DNA from: Massilia alkalitolerans DSM 17462
GTDB lineage: Bacteria > Pseudomonadota > Gammaproteobacteria > Burkholderiales > Burkholderiaceae_D
Direction of reading: 5' to 3'
Assembly (NCBI RefSeq): GCF_000427785.1
Contig: NZ_ATYR01000005.1
Coordinates: forward strand, 147,538-211,537
DNA length: 64,000 nt
A model generated the notes under the pieces. It saw nothing but the letters and a program-made list of their open reading frames with translations, had not been told where the DNA came from and ran no database searches. The first letter of the stretch is position 1, and each line of letters opens with the position of its first letter. Made by a program: the position numbers and the translations under genes. Of the stretch, positions 55,030 to 63,886 are shown one piece after another.

Positions 55030-56385
55030 ATGACCACCGTCCTCAAGCCCGCCCTCCTCACCGCCGCCATCGCCGCCGGCTTCCTCGCCACCCAGGCCAG
55101 CCACGCCGAAGCGCCGGCGGCGCCGGTGACGCTGCAGCGCACCGTGGCGCCCTTCAGCGCGATCGAACTCGCGGGACCCTACGAAGTCGTGGTGCGCGCC
55201 CAGGGCCGCCAGGCGCTCACGCTGTCGGGCGAGCCCAAGCAGCTCGAGGGGATCGAGACCTTCGTGCGCGGCGACACCCTGGTGGTGCGGCCGGTCGAGC
55301 GCAACGGTTTCCACTTCAGCTGGGGCAAGCGGCGCGCGCCGGTCGTCATCCACATCACGGCCAGCCAGCTCAAGAGCCTGGCGATGTCCGGCAGCGGCGA
55401 CGTCGAGCTGGCCCAGCTGGCGGGCGAGCGCTTCAGCCTCAAGGTAGACGGTCCCGGCGACCTGCAGGCGGCGGGCGCGGTGCGCGAGCTGACGGTGCGC
55501 GCCAGCGGCAGCGGCGACCTCGACCTGCACCGGCTCAAGGCGGCCAACGTCGACCTCGACATGTCGGGGCCGGGCGACGTGCGCCTGTCCGGCGTCGGCA
55601 ACCTGCTGACGGCAAGCGTGAGCGGGTCGGGCGACCTGGAGGCAGACGAGCTGCGCCTGGCGCGCCTGGACGCGCGCATGCGCGGCCCGGGCGGCATGAA
55701 ACTGTCGGGCAGCGCGCGCGAGCTGCGCGCGGAGATCAGCGGCTCGGGCGACTTCGAGGCCTGCTCGCTGGCGGCCGGCGCGGCCTCCACCGTCCAGCGC
55801 GGCCCGGGCAGCGCCTGCGTGGCCGGCGACATCCGCCGCTTCGACGCCGAAGTGAGCGGCTCGGGCGACCTGCAGGCCAGCGGCCTGCAGGCGGCCAGCG
55901 CGGTCATCCGCCTCGGCGGGCCCGGCAGCGCCACGCTGAGCGGCAGCATCGGCGAACTCAGCGCCGAAGTGAGCGGCTCGGGCGACCTGGAAGCCGGCGA
56001 ACTCGATGTGAAACGCGCGACCGTGAAGGCGCGCGGTCCCGGCGGCATCGAACTGGCCCGTGTGTCCGATACCCTGGACGCCGAGCTGCACGGTTCGGGC
56101 GGCCTGGACGCGGACCTGGACGGCAAGCGCCTGCTGCTCAAGATGACCGGCCCGGGCGCCGCCCACCTCAAGGGCAAGGTCGAGCTGGTCAAGGCCCGGC
56201 TCAGCGGTTCGGGCAGCCTCGACGGCCGCGAGCTGAGCGCGGCGCGCGCCGACATCGCCGTCACCGGCCCTGCCCATGCGAGGGTGAACCTCACGGGCCA
56301 GGACGGGCGCCGCGCCGAACGCGGGAATGCAGGCCGCGGCCAATTGCTGCTGGTGGACCGCAGCGGCAGCCGCCGCACCGAATAA
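55030..56385 (+). CDS. exported DUF2807 protein with alternating GSG/GPG beta-helix repeats
   Basis: The start MTTVLKPALLTAAIAAGFLA at 55030 gives a signal peptide ending near SHA; the long open frame before it is antisense to the kinase gene. The 451-residue protein is a DUF2807-type repeat: from about residue 115 a motif of about 22 residues recurs some fifteen times, alternating between SGSGD(L/V/F)(E/D/Q)(A/L) and (R/D)GPG(D/G/S). DUF2807 domains form right-handed beta-helices; here the chain is longer than the usual 200-250 residues. The last 30 residues break the pattern and are basic (RRAERGNAGRGQ). The function is unknown; a cell-surface adhesin or structural role is inference. Confidence 0.82.
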   Translation: MTTVLKPALLTAAIAAGFLATQASHAEAPAAPVTLQRTVAPFSAIELAGPYEVVVRAQGRQALTLSGEPKQLEGIETFVRGDTLVVRPVERNGFHFSWGKRRAPVVIHITASQLKSLAMSGSGDVELAQLAGERFSLKVDGPGDLQAAGAVRELTVRASGSGDLDLHRLKAANVDLDMSGPGDVRLSGVGNLLTASVSGSGDLEADELRLARLDARMRGPGGMKLSGSARELRAEISGSGDFEACSLAAGAASTVQRGPGSACVAGDIRRFDAEVSGSGDLQASGLQAASAVIRLGGPGSATLSGSIGELSAEVSGSGDLEAGELDVKRATVKARGPGGIELARVSDTLDAELHGSGGLDADLDGKRLLLKMTGPGAAHLKGKVELVKARLSGSGSLDGRELSAARADIAVTGPAHARVNLTGQDGRRAERGNAGRGQLLLVDRSGSRRTE

Positions 56386-56447
56386 GGTTCTAAGCAGTTC
56401 CTTCCGGCGCCGCCGCCCTGGCGGCGCCAGCTCCTCTTCCGCCAAGC

Positions 56448-56588
56448 ATACCAGCCATTTTCCCGCGCTCGACAATACCAGTTCCCGTACCAATAAAAAT
56501 ATTCGCAAAATCAATGACTTATGCAAATAACCTACGGTGATGGAGCCATATCTGCAGAGCAAATTTGCATACCAGTTAAATACCTGTT
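56448..56588 (+). promoter_or_regulatory. repeated ATACCAG sites, candidate operators of the amino-sugar operon
   Basis: ATACCAGCC (56448), ATACCAGTT (56475), ATACCAGTT (56569) and ATACCTGTT (56580) occur in 141 bases. The last two are 11 bases apart (one helical turn) and the fourth overlaps the -35 box, an arrangement expected for a repressor. The half-site resembles the TGGT/ACCA half-sites of GntR-family amino-sugar regulators; a GntR gene begins at 63887. Confidence 0.5.
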
Positions 56589-56615
56589 GACATCGCTGTA
56601 GCGCCTGCCTATAGT
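56587..56615 (+). promoter_or_regulatory. near-consensus sigma70 promoter of the amino-sugar operon
   Basis: TTGACA (56587-56592) and TATAGT (56610-56615) are separated by 17 bases. The predicted start near 56622 gives a leader of about 25 bases before ATG 56647. Confidence 0.85.
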
Positions 56616-56646
56616 GCGCTGACTCTCCGGCAGAACCTTCCATACC

Positions 56647-57540
56647 ATGATCGACTATCTCATCGGCGTCGACGGCGGCGGCACCGGCACCCGCGTGCGC
56701 CTGGCCCGTCGCACCAGCGCCGGCCTCACGGAAATCGCGCAGGCGACCGGCGGCCCCTCGGCCCTGTCGCGCGGCATCGACAATGCCTGGACCACCATCC
56801 AGGGCGTCGTCGCCCAGGCCTTCGCCGCCATCGACGTCCAGCACATCCCCCTGCCCTCCTGCGCCATCGGCCTCGGCCTGGCCGGGGTGCACAACAAGGA
56901 ATGGGCGGCCCAGTTCATCGCCGCCAATCCCGGCTACGCCCTGCTGGCCCTCGACACCGACGGCTTCACCACCCTGATGGGCGCCCACGCTGGCCGCCCC
57001 GGCGCGATCGTCGCGATCGGCACCGGCAGCGTCGGCGAAGCCATGCTGGCCGACGGCAGCAAGGTCGAAGTCGGCGGCTGGGGCTTCCCGGCCGGGGACG
57101 AAGCAAGCGGCGCCTGGATGGGCCTGCGCGCACTGAACCACATCGAACAGGTGCTGGACGGCCGCGTCGAAGGCCGCGCCTTTGCGCGCGAGCTCATCGA
57201 CTTCTGCGGCGGCTCGCGCGACGCGGTGCAGGTCTGGCTGGGGCGCGCCAACCAGACCGCCTATGCCGGCCTGGCGCGCTTCGTGGTCGCGCACGGCGAG
57301 CTTGACCCGGTGGCGCGCGCCATCCTGGAACACGCGGGCCGTGAAGTGGCCAGCATCGCCGATGCGCTCGACCGTTCGCACACCCTGCCGCTGGCCCTGT
57401 GCGGCGGCCTGGGCGAAGCCCTGCGCCCCTGGCTGCCGCCTGATACCCTGGCGCGCTGCGTGCCGGCGCAAGGCGACTCGGCCGCCGGCGCGCTGCGCAT
57501 GATCGAACGCCACCTGGAACAACAAGGAGCAGCACAATGA
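56647..57540 (+). CDS. nagK: N-acetylglucosamine kinase (BadF/BcrA ATPase family)
   Basis: The 297-residue protein has the actin-like ATPase motifs LIGVDGGGTGTRVRLARR at the N-terminus, LALDTDGFTTLMGAHAG, GAIVAIGTGSVGEAM and VGGWGFPAGDEASGAWMGL, the pattern of BadF-type GlcNAc kinases. It phosphorylates free GlcNAc in the cytoplasm to GlcNAc-6-phosphate. It is the first gene of the operon, overlapping nagA by four bases (ATGA). With nagA and the SIS deaminase it forms a full route from GlcNAc to fructose-6-phosphate. A role on GlcN or MurNAc cannot be excluded. Confidence 0.9.
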   Translation: MIDYLIGVDGGGTGTRVRLARRTSAGLTEIAQATGGPSALSRGIDNAWTTIQGVVAQAFAAIDVQHIPLPSCAIGLGLAGVHNKEWAAQFIAANPGYALLALDTDGFTTLMGAHAGRPGAIVAIGTGSVGEAMLADGSKVEVGGWGFPAGDEASGAWMGLRALNHIEQVLDGRVEGRAFARELIDFCGGSRDAVQVWLGRANQTAYAGLARFVVAHGELDPVARAILEHAGREVASIADALDRSHTLPLALCGGLGEALRPWLPPDTLARCVPAQGDSAAGALRMIERHLEQQGAAQ

Positions 57541-58622
57541 GAGGCAACATCCTCACACCGAGCGGCTGGATCCATGGCGAACTGCGCCACGGCGCCCGCA
57601 TCGACACCATCGACGGCCATGAAGTCGACCCGTCCGCGAACGGCGACGACTACATCCTCCCCGGCTTCATCGACGTGCATGTGCACGGCGGCGCCGGCCG
57701 CGACATGATGGAAGGCGGCGACGCCCCGCACCTGATCGCCGCCCTGCACGCCAAGCACGGCACCACCGCCCTGCTGGCCACCACCATGACCGCGCCGGTC
57801 GAGGACATCGACCGCGCCCTGTCGGCCATCGGCGCGGCCTGCCGCGCACGCGGCAAGGGCGAGGCGCGCATCCTCGGCGTGCACCTGGAAGGCCCCTACA
57901 TCAACTCCGGCAAGCTGGGCGCCCAGCCGCCGTATGCGCGCGAAGCCACCCTCGACGAAGTGATGCGCTTCCACGCCATGGCCCCGATGCGCCTGATCAC
58001 GGTGGCGCCCGAGATCGACGGCCACATGGAACTGGTGCGCGCGATCGCCGACGCCGGCATCCGGGTCCAGGTCGGCCACACCAGCGGTTCGTATGAAGTG
58101 GGCGTGCAGGCCCTCGAGCACGGCGCGGCCGGCTTCACCCACCTGTTCAACGCCATGCCCGGCCTGCACCACCGCGATCCCGGCATGGTCGGCGCCGCGC
58201 TGGCGCACGCCGAATACGCCGAGATCATCCCCGACCTGCTGCACGTGCACCCGGGCGCGATCAAGACCGCGCTGCGCTGCATCCCCAAGCTGTTCTGCGT
58301 GACCGATTCGACCGCCGCCGCCGGCATGCCGGACGGCGAATACATGCTGGGCCGCCAGGTGGTCCACAAGTGCATGGGCGGGGTGCGCCTGGCCGACGGC
58401 ACCCTGGCCGGTAGCACGCTCACCATGGACCAGGCGCTGCGCAACCTGGTGAGCATCGGCCTGCCGCTCGCCGAAGCCAGCCGCCGCGTCTCGACCAATG
58501 CCGCCGACTACCTCGGCGAAACCCAGCGCGGCCGCCTGGCGCCGGGTTGCCATGCCGACTTCGTGGTGCTCGACCGCGACCTCAACATCAAAGCCGTTTA
58601 TATCGAAGGAGAAGCCCAGTGA
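57537..58622 (+). CDS. nagA: N-acetylglucosamine-6-phosphate deacetylase
   Basis: The 361-residue amidohydrolase has the metal site PGFIDVHVHGGAGRDMMEGG, HLEGPYINSGKLGAQPPYA (catalytic-side Glu), HTSGSYEVGVQALEHGAAGF, THLFNAMPGLHHRDPGMVGA and the catalytic Asp in FCVTDSTAAAGMPDGEY. These are all NagA marks. It removes acetate from GlcNAc-6-phosphate. A four-base overlap with nagK upstream (ATGA) and GTGA with the next gene show tight coupling. Confidence 0.96.
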   Translation: MRGNILTPSGWIHGELRHGARIDTIDGHEVDPSANGDDYILPGFIDVHVHGGAGRDMMEGGDAPHLIAALHAKHGTTALLATTMTAPVEDIDRALSAIGAACRARGKGEARILGVHLEGPYINSGKLGAQPPYAREATLDEVMRFHAMAPMRLITVAPEIDGHMELVRAIADAGIRVQVGHTSGSYEVGVQALEHGAAGFTHLFNAMPGLHHRDPGMVGAALAHAEYAEIIPDLLHVHPGAIKTALRCIPKLFCVTDSTAAAGMPDGEYMLGRQVVHKCMGGVRLADGTLAGSTLTMDQALRNLVSIGLPLAEASRRVSTNAADYLGETQRGRLAPGCHADFVVLDRDLNIKAVYIEGEAQ

Positions 58623-59656
58623 CCGTCCCAGTTCCCACCTCGCTGATGTACCAGGAAGCCTTGTCCGCAGGGGACTGCGTGGCCCGGCAGCTGGCGCAGG
58701 ACGCCGACCGCTATGCGGACCTGGGCCGCGCGCTGCGCTCGACCAACTTCCACAGCGCGGTGACGGTCGCACGCGGCAGCTCCGACCATGCCTCGAACTA
58801 CCTGGCCTACCTGATCATGGCGCGCATGGGCCGCCTGGTGACCTCGCTGCCGATGTCCCTGATCACGCTGTATAAATCGCCCCTGGTCACGCGCGACACC
58901 CTGGCGGTGTCGATCTCGCAGTCGGGCCAGAGCCCGGACGTGGTCGAGCCCATCCAGTACTTCCGCGACGGCGGCGCCACCACCGTGGCGCTGGTGAACG
59001 ACGCGAGCTCTCCCCTGGCGCAAGCCGCCGAATGGACCATGCCCCTGCACGCGGGCAAGGAACAGAGCGTGGCCGCCACCAAGAGCTTCATCGCCAGCAT
59101 GGTGGCCGGCGCGCGCCTGGTGGCCGAATGGCAGGACGACCCCGAACTGAAGGACGGCATTGCCGCCCTGCCCGACGCCCTGCGGCTTGCCTCCCAGGCC
59201 GACTGGTCGCCCGCGATCGAGGTGCTGGCCCCGGCCCGCAACATCATGGTGGTCGGCCGCGGCATCAGCTTCCCGGTGGCGCTGGAATCCAGCCTGAAAT
59301 TCAAGGAAACCTCGGCCCTGCAGGCCGAAGCCTTCAGCGGCGCCGAGATCAAGCACGGCCCGATGGCGCTGATCGAGGAAGGCTACCCGCTCCTGATCTT
59401 CGCCACCCGCGGCCCGACCCAGGCCGGCCTGGTGGCCCTGGCCGAGGAGATGCGCGGCCGCGGCGCGCGCGTGCTGCTCGCCGCCCCCGAGGACGTCGCC
59501 AGCCGCGACCTGCTGCTGCCGACCGCCGCGACGCCCGACCTCGACCCGATCGCGGCGATCCAGGCCTTCTACATGATGGCGGCCCGTTTGTCGGAAGCGC
59601 GTGGGCTCGACCCGGACAAGCCGCGCCACCTGAGCAAGGTCACCAAAACGAACTAA
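58619..59656 (+). CDS. nagBII: SIS-domain glucosamine-6-phosphate deaminase (NagB-II type)
   Basis: The start is GTG 58619, overlapping the nagA stop (GTGA) with AAGGAG nine bases before; an earlier ATG lies wholly inside nagA. The 345-residue protein has two SIS domains, the first with VARGSSDHASNYLAYLIMAR and AVSISQSGQSPDVVEPIQYF, the second with GRGISFPVALESSLKFKETS and AFSGAEIKHGPMALIEEG, and lacks the glutaminase domain of GlmS. In Shewanella and others NagB-II replaces the classical NagB and deaminates glucosamine-6-phosphate to fructose-6-phosphate. Context strongly supports this role. Confidence 0.92.
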   Translation: MTVPVPTSLMYQEALSAGDCVARQLAQDADRYADLGRALRSTNFHSAVTVARGSSDHASNYLAYLIMARMGRLVTSLPMSLITLYKSPLVTRDTLAVSISQSGQSPDVVEPIQYFRDGGATTVALVNDASSPLAQAAEWTMPLHAGKEQSVAATKSFIASMVAGARLVAEWQDDPELKDGIAALPDALRLASQADWSPAIEVLAPARNIMVVGRGISFPVALESSLKFKETSALQAEAFSGAEIKHGPMALIEEGYPLLIFATRGPTQAGLVALAEEMRGRGARVLLAAPEDVASRDLLLPTAATPDLDPIAAIQAFYMMAARLSEARGLDPDKPRHLSKVTKTN

Positions 59657-59666
59657 GCGACTGCCC

Positions 59667-61166
59667 ATGAACGACTACCTCGATCTCGCCGGCCAGCTGA
59701 TCATGGTGCGGCTGTTCGGCACCGAACTCGATGCCGATACCGACGCCTTCCTGCGCCAGTACAAGGTGCGCGGCGCCTGCCTGTTCCGCCAGAACATGGT
59801 GGATGCGTCGCAACTGACGCGCCTCACCAGCGCCTTGCGCGACGCCATGGGTCTTGACGCCTTGATCGCCCTCGACCAGGAAGGCGGCGCCGTGGTGCGT
59901 TCGACCTGGGTGCCGGCGCCGCCGAGCGCGATGGCGCTGGGCGCGGCGAACGACCCGCAGCTGGCGCGCGAGGTCGGCGCCGCGGTGGCGCGCGCGGTGC
60001 GCGCACTCGGCTTCAACTGGAACTTCGCGCCGGTGCTGGACCTCAACAACAACCCGCACAATCCGGTGATCGCCGAGCGCTCCTTCGGCGCCGATCCCGC
60101 CACCGCGACCCGCATCGCGATGGCCTGGATGGAAGGCAGCGAAAGCGAAGGCGTGGCCTGCTGCGTCAAGCACTTCCCCGGCCACGGCGACACCCACGTC
60201 GATTCGCACCGCGACCTGCCGACGGTCGACAAGCCGCTGGCCGAACTGGAGCGCTTCGAGTTCGCGCCCTTCCGCATCGTCGCACCAAAAGCGTCCGCCG
60301 TGATGACCGCCCACATCGTCTATCCGGCGCTCGATCCGCACAACCCGGCCACGATGTCGCGCCCGATCCTCACCGGCATCCTGCGCGAGCGCTTCGGCTT
60401 CGATGGCGTGATCATCACCGACGGCATGGACATGCACGCGATCGCGCACCGCTACGGCGCGGGCGAGGCCGCCGTGAACGCGCTGGTGGCCGGCGCCGAC
60501 ATGGTGATGGCGATCGGCTCGCGCGAGACGCAAGTGGAAACCGTGCATGCGATCGCGGAAGCGATCCGCAGCGGCGTGCTGCCGCTGGCGGCCGTCGAAG
60601 CACGCCTGGCGCGCCTGTCGAAGCTGGCCGCGGCGCATCCGGCCGGCCCGGTGAATTACATGACCGACACGGATGACCGCGGCCTGATGGCGCGCGCCTG
60701 GCGCGCCGGCTTGACGACCCTCGGCCAGCCCCGGCGTCCGGAACGCGGCGCCAGGGTGCGCCTGGTGGCGCGCGCCGACGTGGTCAGCGACGGCGTCTCG
60801 GAATCCGGTGTGCCGGCCGCCGCCATTGCGGCCGCGCTCGGCCGCCTGTACGAGGTCGATCTGGTCACCTTTCTTGACGCCGAAACCTTCGACTGGAGCG
60901 CCCTGCCGCAGGACGGCTGCTTCACGATCCTGGCCTCGACCTCGCGCCGCCGCTACGGCCCGCATGCGCGCGCCACCTGGCTGCCCGACCTGCACGTGGC
61001 GCTGTGGAACCCCTACCAGGCGCTCGACTTCGACGCCCCGGCCCTGATGACCTATGGCTTCGCGGCGCCCGCCCTGGATGCCGTCATCGACTGGCTGGCC
61101 GGCGAGATCGAGGCGCAGGGTCGCTGTCCGGTACCGGGTTTCGGCGGCGCGCCCGTCGCTACGTAG
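59667..61166 (+). CDS. nagZ: GH3 beta-N-acetylhexosaminidase (NagZ-like, two-domain)
   Basis: The 499-residue protein begins with DLAGQLIMVRLFGTELDADT and has the NagZ hallmark CCVKHFPGHGDTHVDSHRDL, whose His belongs to the catalytic His-Asp dyad, and VIITDGMDMHAIAHRYGAG with the nucleophile Asp. The first 320 residues are the usual NagZ barrel. Residues about 330-499 add a C-terminal domain (RGARVRLVARADVVSDG, TILASTSRRRYGPHARA) that E. coli NagZ lacks; similar two-domain forms occur in Bacillus. It cleaves terminal GlcNAc from peptidoglycan fragments or chitooligosaccharides and feeds nagK. There is no signal peptide, so it is cytoplasmic. Confidence 0.92.
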   Translation: MNDYLDLAGQLIMVRLFGTELDADTDAFLRQYKVRGACLFRQNMVDASQLTRLTSALRDAMGLDALIALDQEGGAVVRSTWVPAPPSAMALGAANDPQLAREVGAAVARAVRALGFNWNFAPVLDLNNNPHNPVIAERSFGADPATATRIAMAWMEGSESEGVACCVKHFPGHGDTHVDSHRDLPTVDKPLAELERFEFAPFRIVAPKASAVMTAHIVYPALDPHNPATMSRPILTGILRERFGFDGVIITDGMDMHAIAHRYGAGEAAVNALVAGADMVMAIGSRETQVETVHAIAEAIRSGVLPLAAVEARLARLSKLAAAHPAGPVNYMTDTDDRGLMARAWRAGLTTLGQPRRPERGARVRLVARADVVSDGVSESGVPAAAIAAALGRLYEVDLVTFLDAETFDWSALPQDGCFTILASTSRRRYGPHARATWLPDLHVALWNPYQALDFDAPALMTYGFAAPALDAVIDWLAGEIEAQGRCPVPGFGGAPVAT

Positions 61167-61356
61167 GTGGCAATTGCCCAAATGAATGAGGTAACGCGAT
61201 GTAACGACGCTCCCATGCTCGCGCACGCTAGGGCACAATTGCCGGGCCTGAAAATGGCAGTTTTATGGGACAATGCACATTTTGCCGGGATAGCATTCTC
61301 GCTACATTTCCGAGTATGCATGTCTCACCATTATCGACTTGATTGAAGGATTATTC

Positions 61357-62649
61357 ATGGCCCAATTCCGTCTTGCCCGCCTCTGCCTGATGCTCGCCGC
61401 GATCGGCGTCTCCGCCCCGGCACTGGTATCCAGCGCCTACGCGCAGCAGAAGAGCGACGCGCCGGCTGCCGCCGCGCAGGCTGCGGCCAAGGACACCGTC
61501 CGTCCCGACATGTTCAAGTTGCTCGACCCGGCCGGCATCAAGCCGCTGATCGACGCCAAGAACTTTGGCGAAGTGAAGAACCGCATCGCCCAGGCGGAAG
61601 CCATGCCGAACCGTACCCCGTACGAAGACTACGTCATCAACCGCATGAAGCTGTCCCTGGCCCTGGGCTCGGAAGACAACGCCGCCGCCATGCCGGTCAT
61701 GGAAGCGATCCTGGCCTCGGGCCGCCTGAGCCCGGCTGAATCCCTGACCTACTACCAGGCCCTGGGCGACGCCAACTTCAACACCAAGAACTACGCCAAG
61801 GCGATCGAGTGGTACAACCGCTACACCAAGGAAGGCGGCGACCCGGCCAAGGTGCAGCGCGCGCTGACGCTGGCCCAGGTCAACAGCGGCAACTTCGGCG
61901 GCGCCAAGGGCACCCTGATGGCCAACATCGAGGCAGCCAAGAAGGCGGGCCAGAAGCCGGCCGAGAACGACCTGCGCCTGCTGGGCCAGGAAGCCAACAA
62001 GGCCAAGGACACCGAGGCCTACATGTTCGCCCTCGAGAACCTGGTCCAGTACTACCCGACCGACGACTTCTGGGTCGACCTGCTGAACCGCGGCGTGGCG
62101 CGCAAGGCCGGTTTCGACGAACCCACCTACGGCCCTGCCATGCTGCGCCTGGAAATGGCCGCCGTGAAGCAGATGCCGCCAGAGCACTACATGTACCTGG
62201 CTGAAGTCGCCCTGCGCGACGGCTTCCCGGCCGAAGCCAAGAGCGTGCTGGATGCGGGCTTTGCCGCCGGCGTGCTGGGCAAGGGCAGCGATGCCAAGGC
62301 CCAGACCGCCATGCGCACCAAGGCGACCAAGCAGGCTGCCGACGACGCCAAGACCATCGCCGCGGGTGAAGCGAGCGCGGCCAAGGCCAAGACCGGCGCC
62401 GGCCTCGTCAACCTGGGCTGGGCCTACGCCACGATGGACCAGGCCGACAAGGGTATCGGCTTCATCCAGCAGGGTATCGCCAAGGGTGGCCTGAAATCCC
62501 CGGACGAAGCCAAGCTGCGCCTGGGCATGGCACAGGTTCGCGCCGGCAAGAAAGCCGAAGCGATCCAGACCTTCCAGAGCATCACCGGCAAGGGTGGCGC
62601 CGCCGACCTGGCCAAGTACTGGGTGCTCCTGCTGCAACAGCAGGCTTGA
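61357..62649 (+). CDS. exported TPR/Sel1-like repeat protein
   Basis: The start MAQFRLARLCLMLAAIGVSA at 61357 follows AAGGA seven bases before; a TTG farther upstream is unlikely. The 430-residue product has a signal peptide (cleavage near AYAQ). The mature part is alpha-helical with degenerate TPR units, e.g. SLTYYQALGDANFNTKNYAK with AIEWYNRYTK, and GLVNLGWAYATMDQADKGIG plus AKLRLGMAQVRAGKKAEAIQ. No catalytic domain is seen. It is probably a periplasmic scaffold. The start lies 190 bases beyond the GH3 gene, so it may have its own promoter. A strong terminator follows. Confidence 0.82.
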   Translation: MAQFRLARLCLMLAAIGVSAPALVSSAYAQQKSDAPAAAAQAAAKDTVRPDMFKLLDPAGIKPLIDAKNFGEVKNRIAQAEAMPNRTPYEDYVINRMKLSLALGSEDNAAAMPVMEAILASGRLSPAESLTYYQALGDANFNTKNYAKAIEWYNRYTKEGGDPAKVQRALTLAQVNSGNFGGAKGTLMANIEAAKKAGQKPAENDLRLLGQEANKAKDTEAYMFALENLVQYYPTDDFWVDLLNRGVARKAGFDEPTYGPAMLRLEMAAVKQMPPEHYMYLAEVALRDGFPAEAKSVLDAGFAAGVLGKGSDAKAQTAMRTKATKQAADDAKTIAAGEASAAKAKTGAGLVNLGWAYATMDQADKGIGFIQQGIAKGGLKSPDEAKLRLGMAQVRAGKKAEAIQTFQSITGKGGAADLAKYWVLLLQQQA

Positions 62650-62674
62650 AGCGCGAGCGAGCGCTCGACCTGAG

Positions 62675-62702
62675 AAACCGGGCTCTGCCCGGTTTTTTTT
62701 CG
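62675..62702 (+). terminator. rho-independent terminator after the TPR gene
   Basis: AAACCGGGC-TCT-GCCCGGTTT stem followed by a run of T, about 26 bases past the stop. Confidence 0.93.
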
Positions 62703-62806
62703 TCCCAGCTTTGTCCGGGATTTCTCCATGCTATGTGCGCGCGCGAACATCAGCGCCGCTGCGCCCGGCCGATAATTTCTGCCATTCAAACGCAGGCGGA
62801 GGCGGC

Positions 62807-63877
62807 ATGACAGAGGTACGCAAGGGGCAGGCACCGGCCAAGCTGGGGCGCAACGAATTCCACCTGCGCTTCCGCCAGGCCTTCTTCGATCCCGCCTACG
62901 ACAAGCTGGCGGGGGAGCTCGACGCCATCGAGCAGGTGGCCTGGGAAGCCTATGACGAAGGCCGCAAGGCGCCGCGCACCGTGAAAGCCGGGCCCGGCTT
63001 TGCCGACCCGGGCTATGATCTCTCGGTGGAGTGGAAAGAGGCCCGCGATCGCCTGCAGGCGGCCGAGCGGCACCAGAAAGACCCGTCCTCGCGCAACCGC
63101 ATCCTCCTGATCAACGGCTCGGCCCGCAACGACGGCACCTGCCCCGGCGAGGTGTCCAAGAGCTGGCGCCTGACCATGCTGGCGCGCGAAGTCCTGCTGG
63201 CCGAGGGTTTCGAGGCCGACGTGCTGGACCTGAGCCTGCTCAATTCCGACTACGACCGCCACATCCATCCCTGCAAGGGCTGCGTCTCGACCGCCATGCC
63301 GCTGTGCCACTGGCCCTGCAGCTGCTACCCGAACCACGCCGAGCGCCAGGTCAACGACTGGATGAACGAGATCTACGAGCGCTGGGTGCTGGCGCACGGC
63401 GTCATCATCGTCACCCCGGTCTACTGGTACCAGGCGCCCGCCGTACTCAAGCTGATGATCGACCGCCTGGTGTGCGCCGACGGCGGCAATCCCGACCCCT
63501 CCTCCACCCATGGCAAGAAGGCCGAGCAGGCCAAGGAACTCGAGCTGAAGGGCTGGGACTATCCCAAGCACCTGGCCGGGCGCGCCTACGGGCTGATGGT
63601 GCATGGCGACGTCGCCGGCATCGAGGGCACGCGCCGCTCGCTGGCCGACTGGTTCGCCTGGATGGACTTCGTCGACGCCGGCAGCTTCGCCCAGCTCGAC
63701 CGCTACATCGGCTACTACGAATCCTATGCCGAGAGCCACGCGACGCTCGACCGCGATTGGGCGGTGCAGGAAGAGGTGCGCAACGTGGCGCGTGCGGTGA
63801 TGGAGGCGGTGCGCGAGATCCGCGCGGGCCGGGTCGCCGTTTCCCAACATCGTCTCAAGGACCCGCGCCCCAAGTAG
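62807..63877 (+). CDS. flavodoxin-fold NAD(P)H-dependent oxidoreductase with Cys-rich loop
   Basis: The start MTEVRKGQAPAKLGRNEFHL at 62807 has GGCGGAGGCGGC just before it. The 356-residue protein has an N-terminal region of about 95 residues with charged helices, then a flavodoxin-like domain starting ILLINGSARNDGTCPG (FMN phosphate loop) and VIIVTPVYWYQAPAVLKLMI (second FMN motif). A loop HPCKGCVSTAMPLCHWPCSC has five cysteines in 18 residues, unusual for the family, plus a sixth in CADG. It could hold a metal centre. The substrate is unknown; FMN reductases of this type act on quinones or aromatic compounds. Confidence 0.82.
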   Translation: MTEVRKGQAPAKLGRNEFHLRFRQAFFDPAYDKLAGELDAIEQVAWEAYDEGRKAPRTVKAGPGFADPGYDLSVEWKEARDRLQAAERHQKDPSSRNRILLINGSARNDGTCPGEVSKSWRLTMLAREVLLAEGFEADVLDLSLLNSDYDRHIHPCKGCVSTAMPLCHWPCSCYPNHAERQVNDWMNEIYERWVLAHGVIIVTPVYWYQAPAVLKLMIDRLVCADGGNPDPSSTHGKKAEQAKELELKGWDYPKHLAGRAYGLMVHGDVAGIEGTRRSLADWFAWMDFVDAGSFAQLDRYIGYYESYAESHATLDRDWAVQEEVRNVARAVMEAVREIRAGRVAVSQHRLKDPRPK

Positions 63878-63886
63878 AATGCGGGG

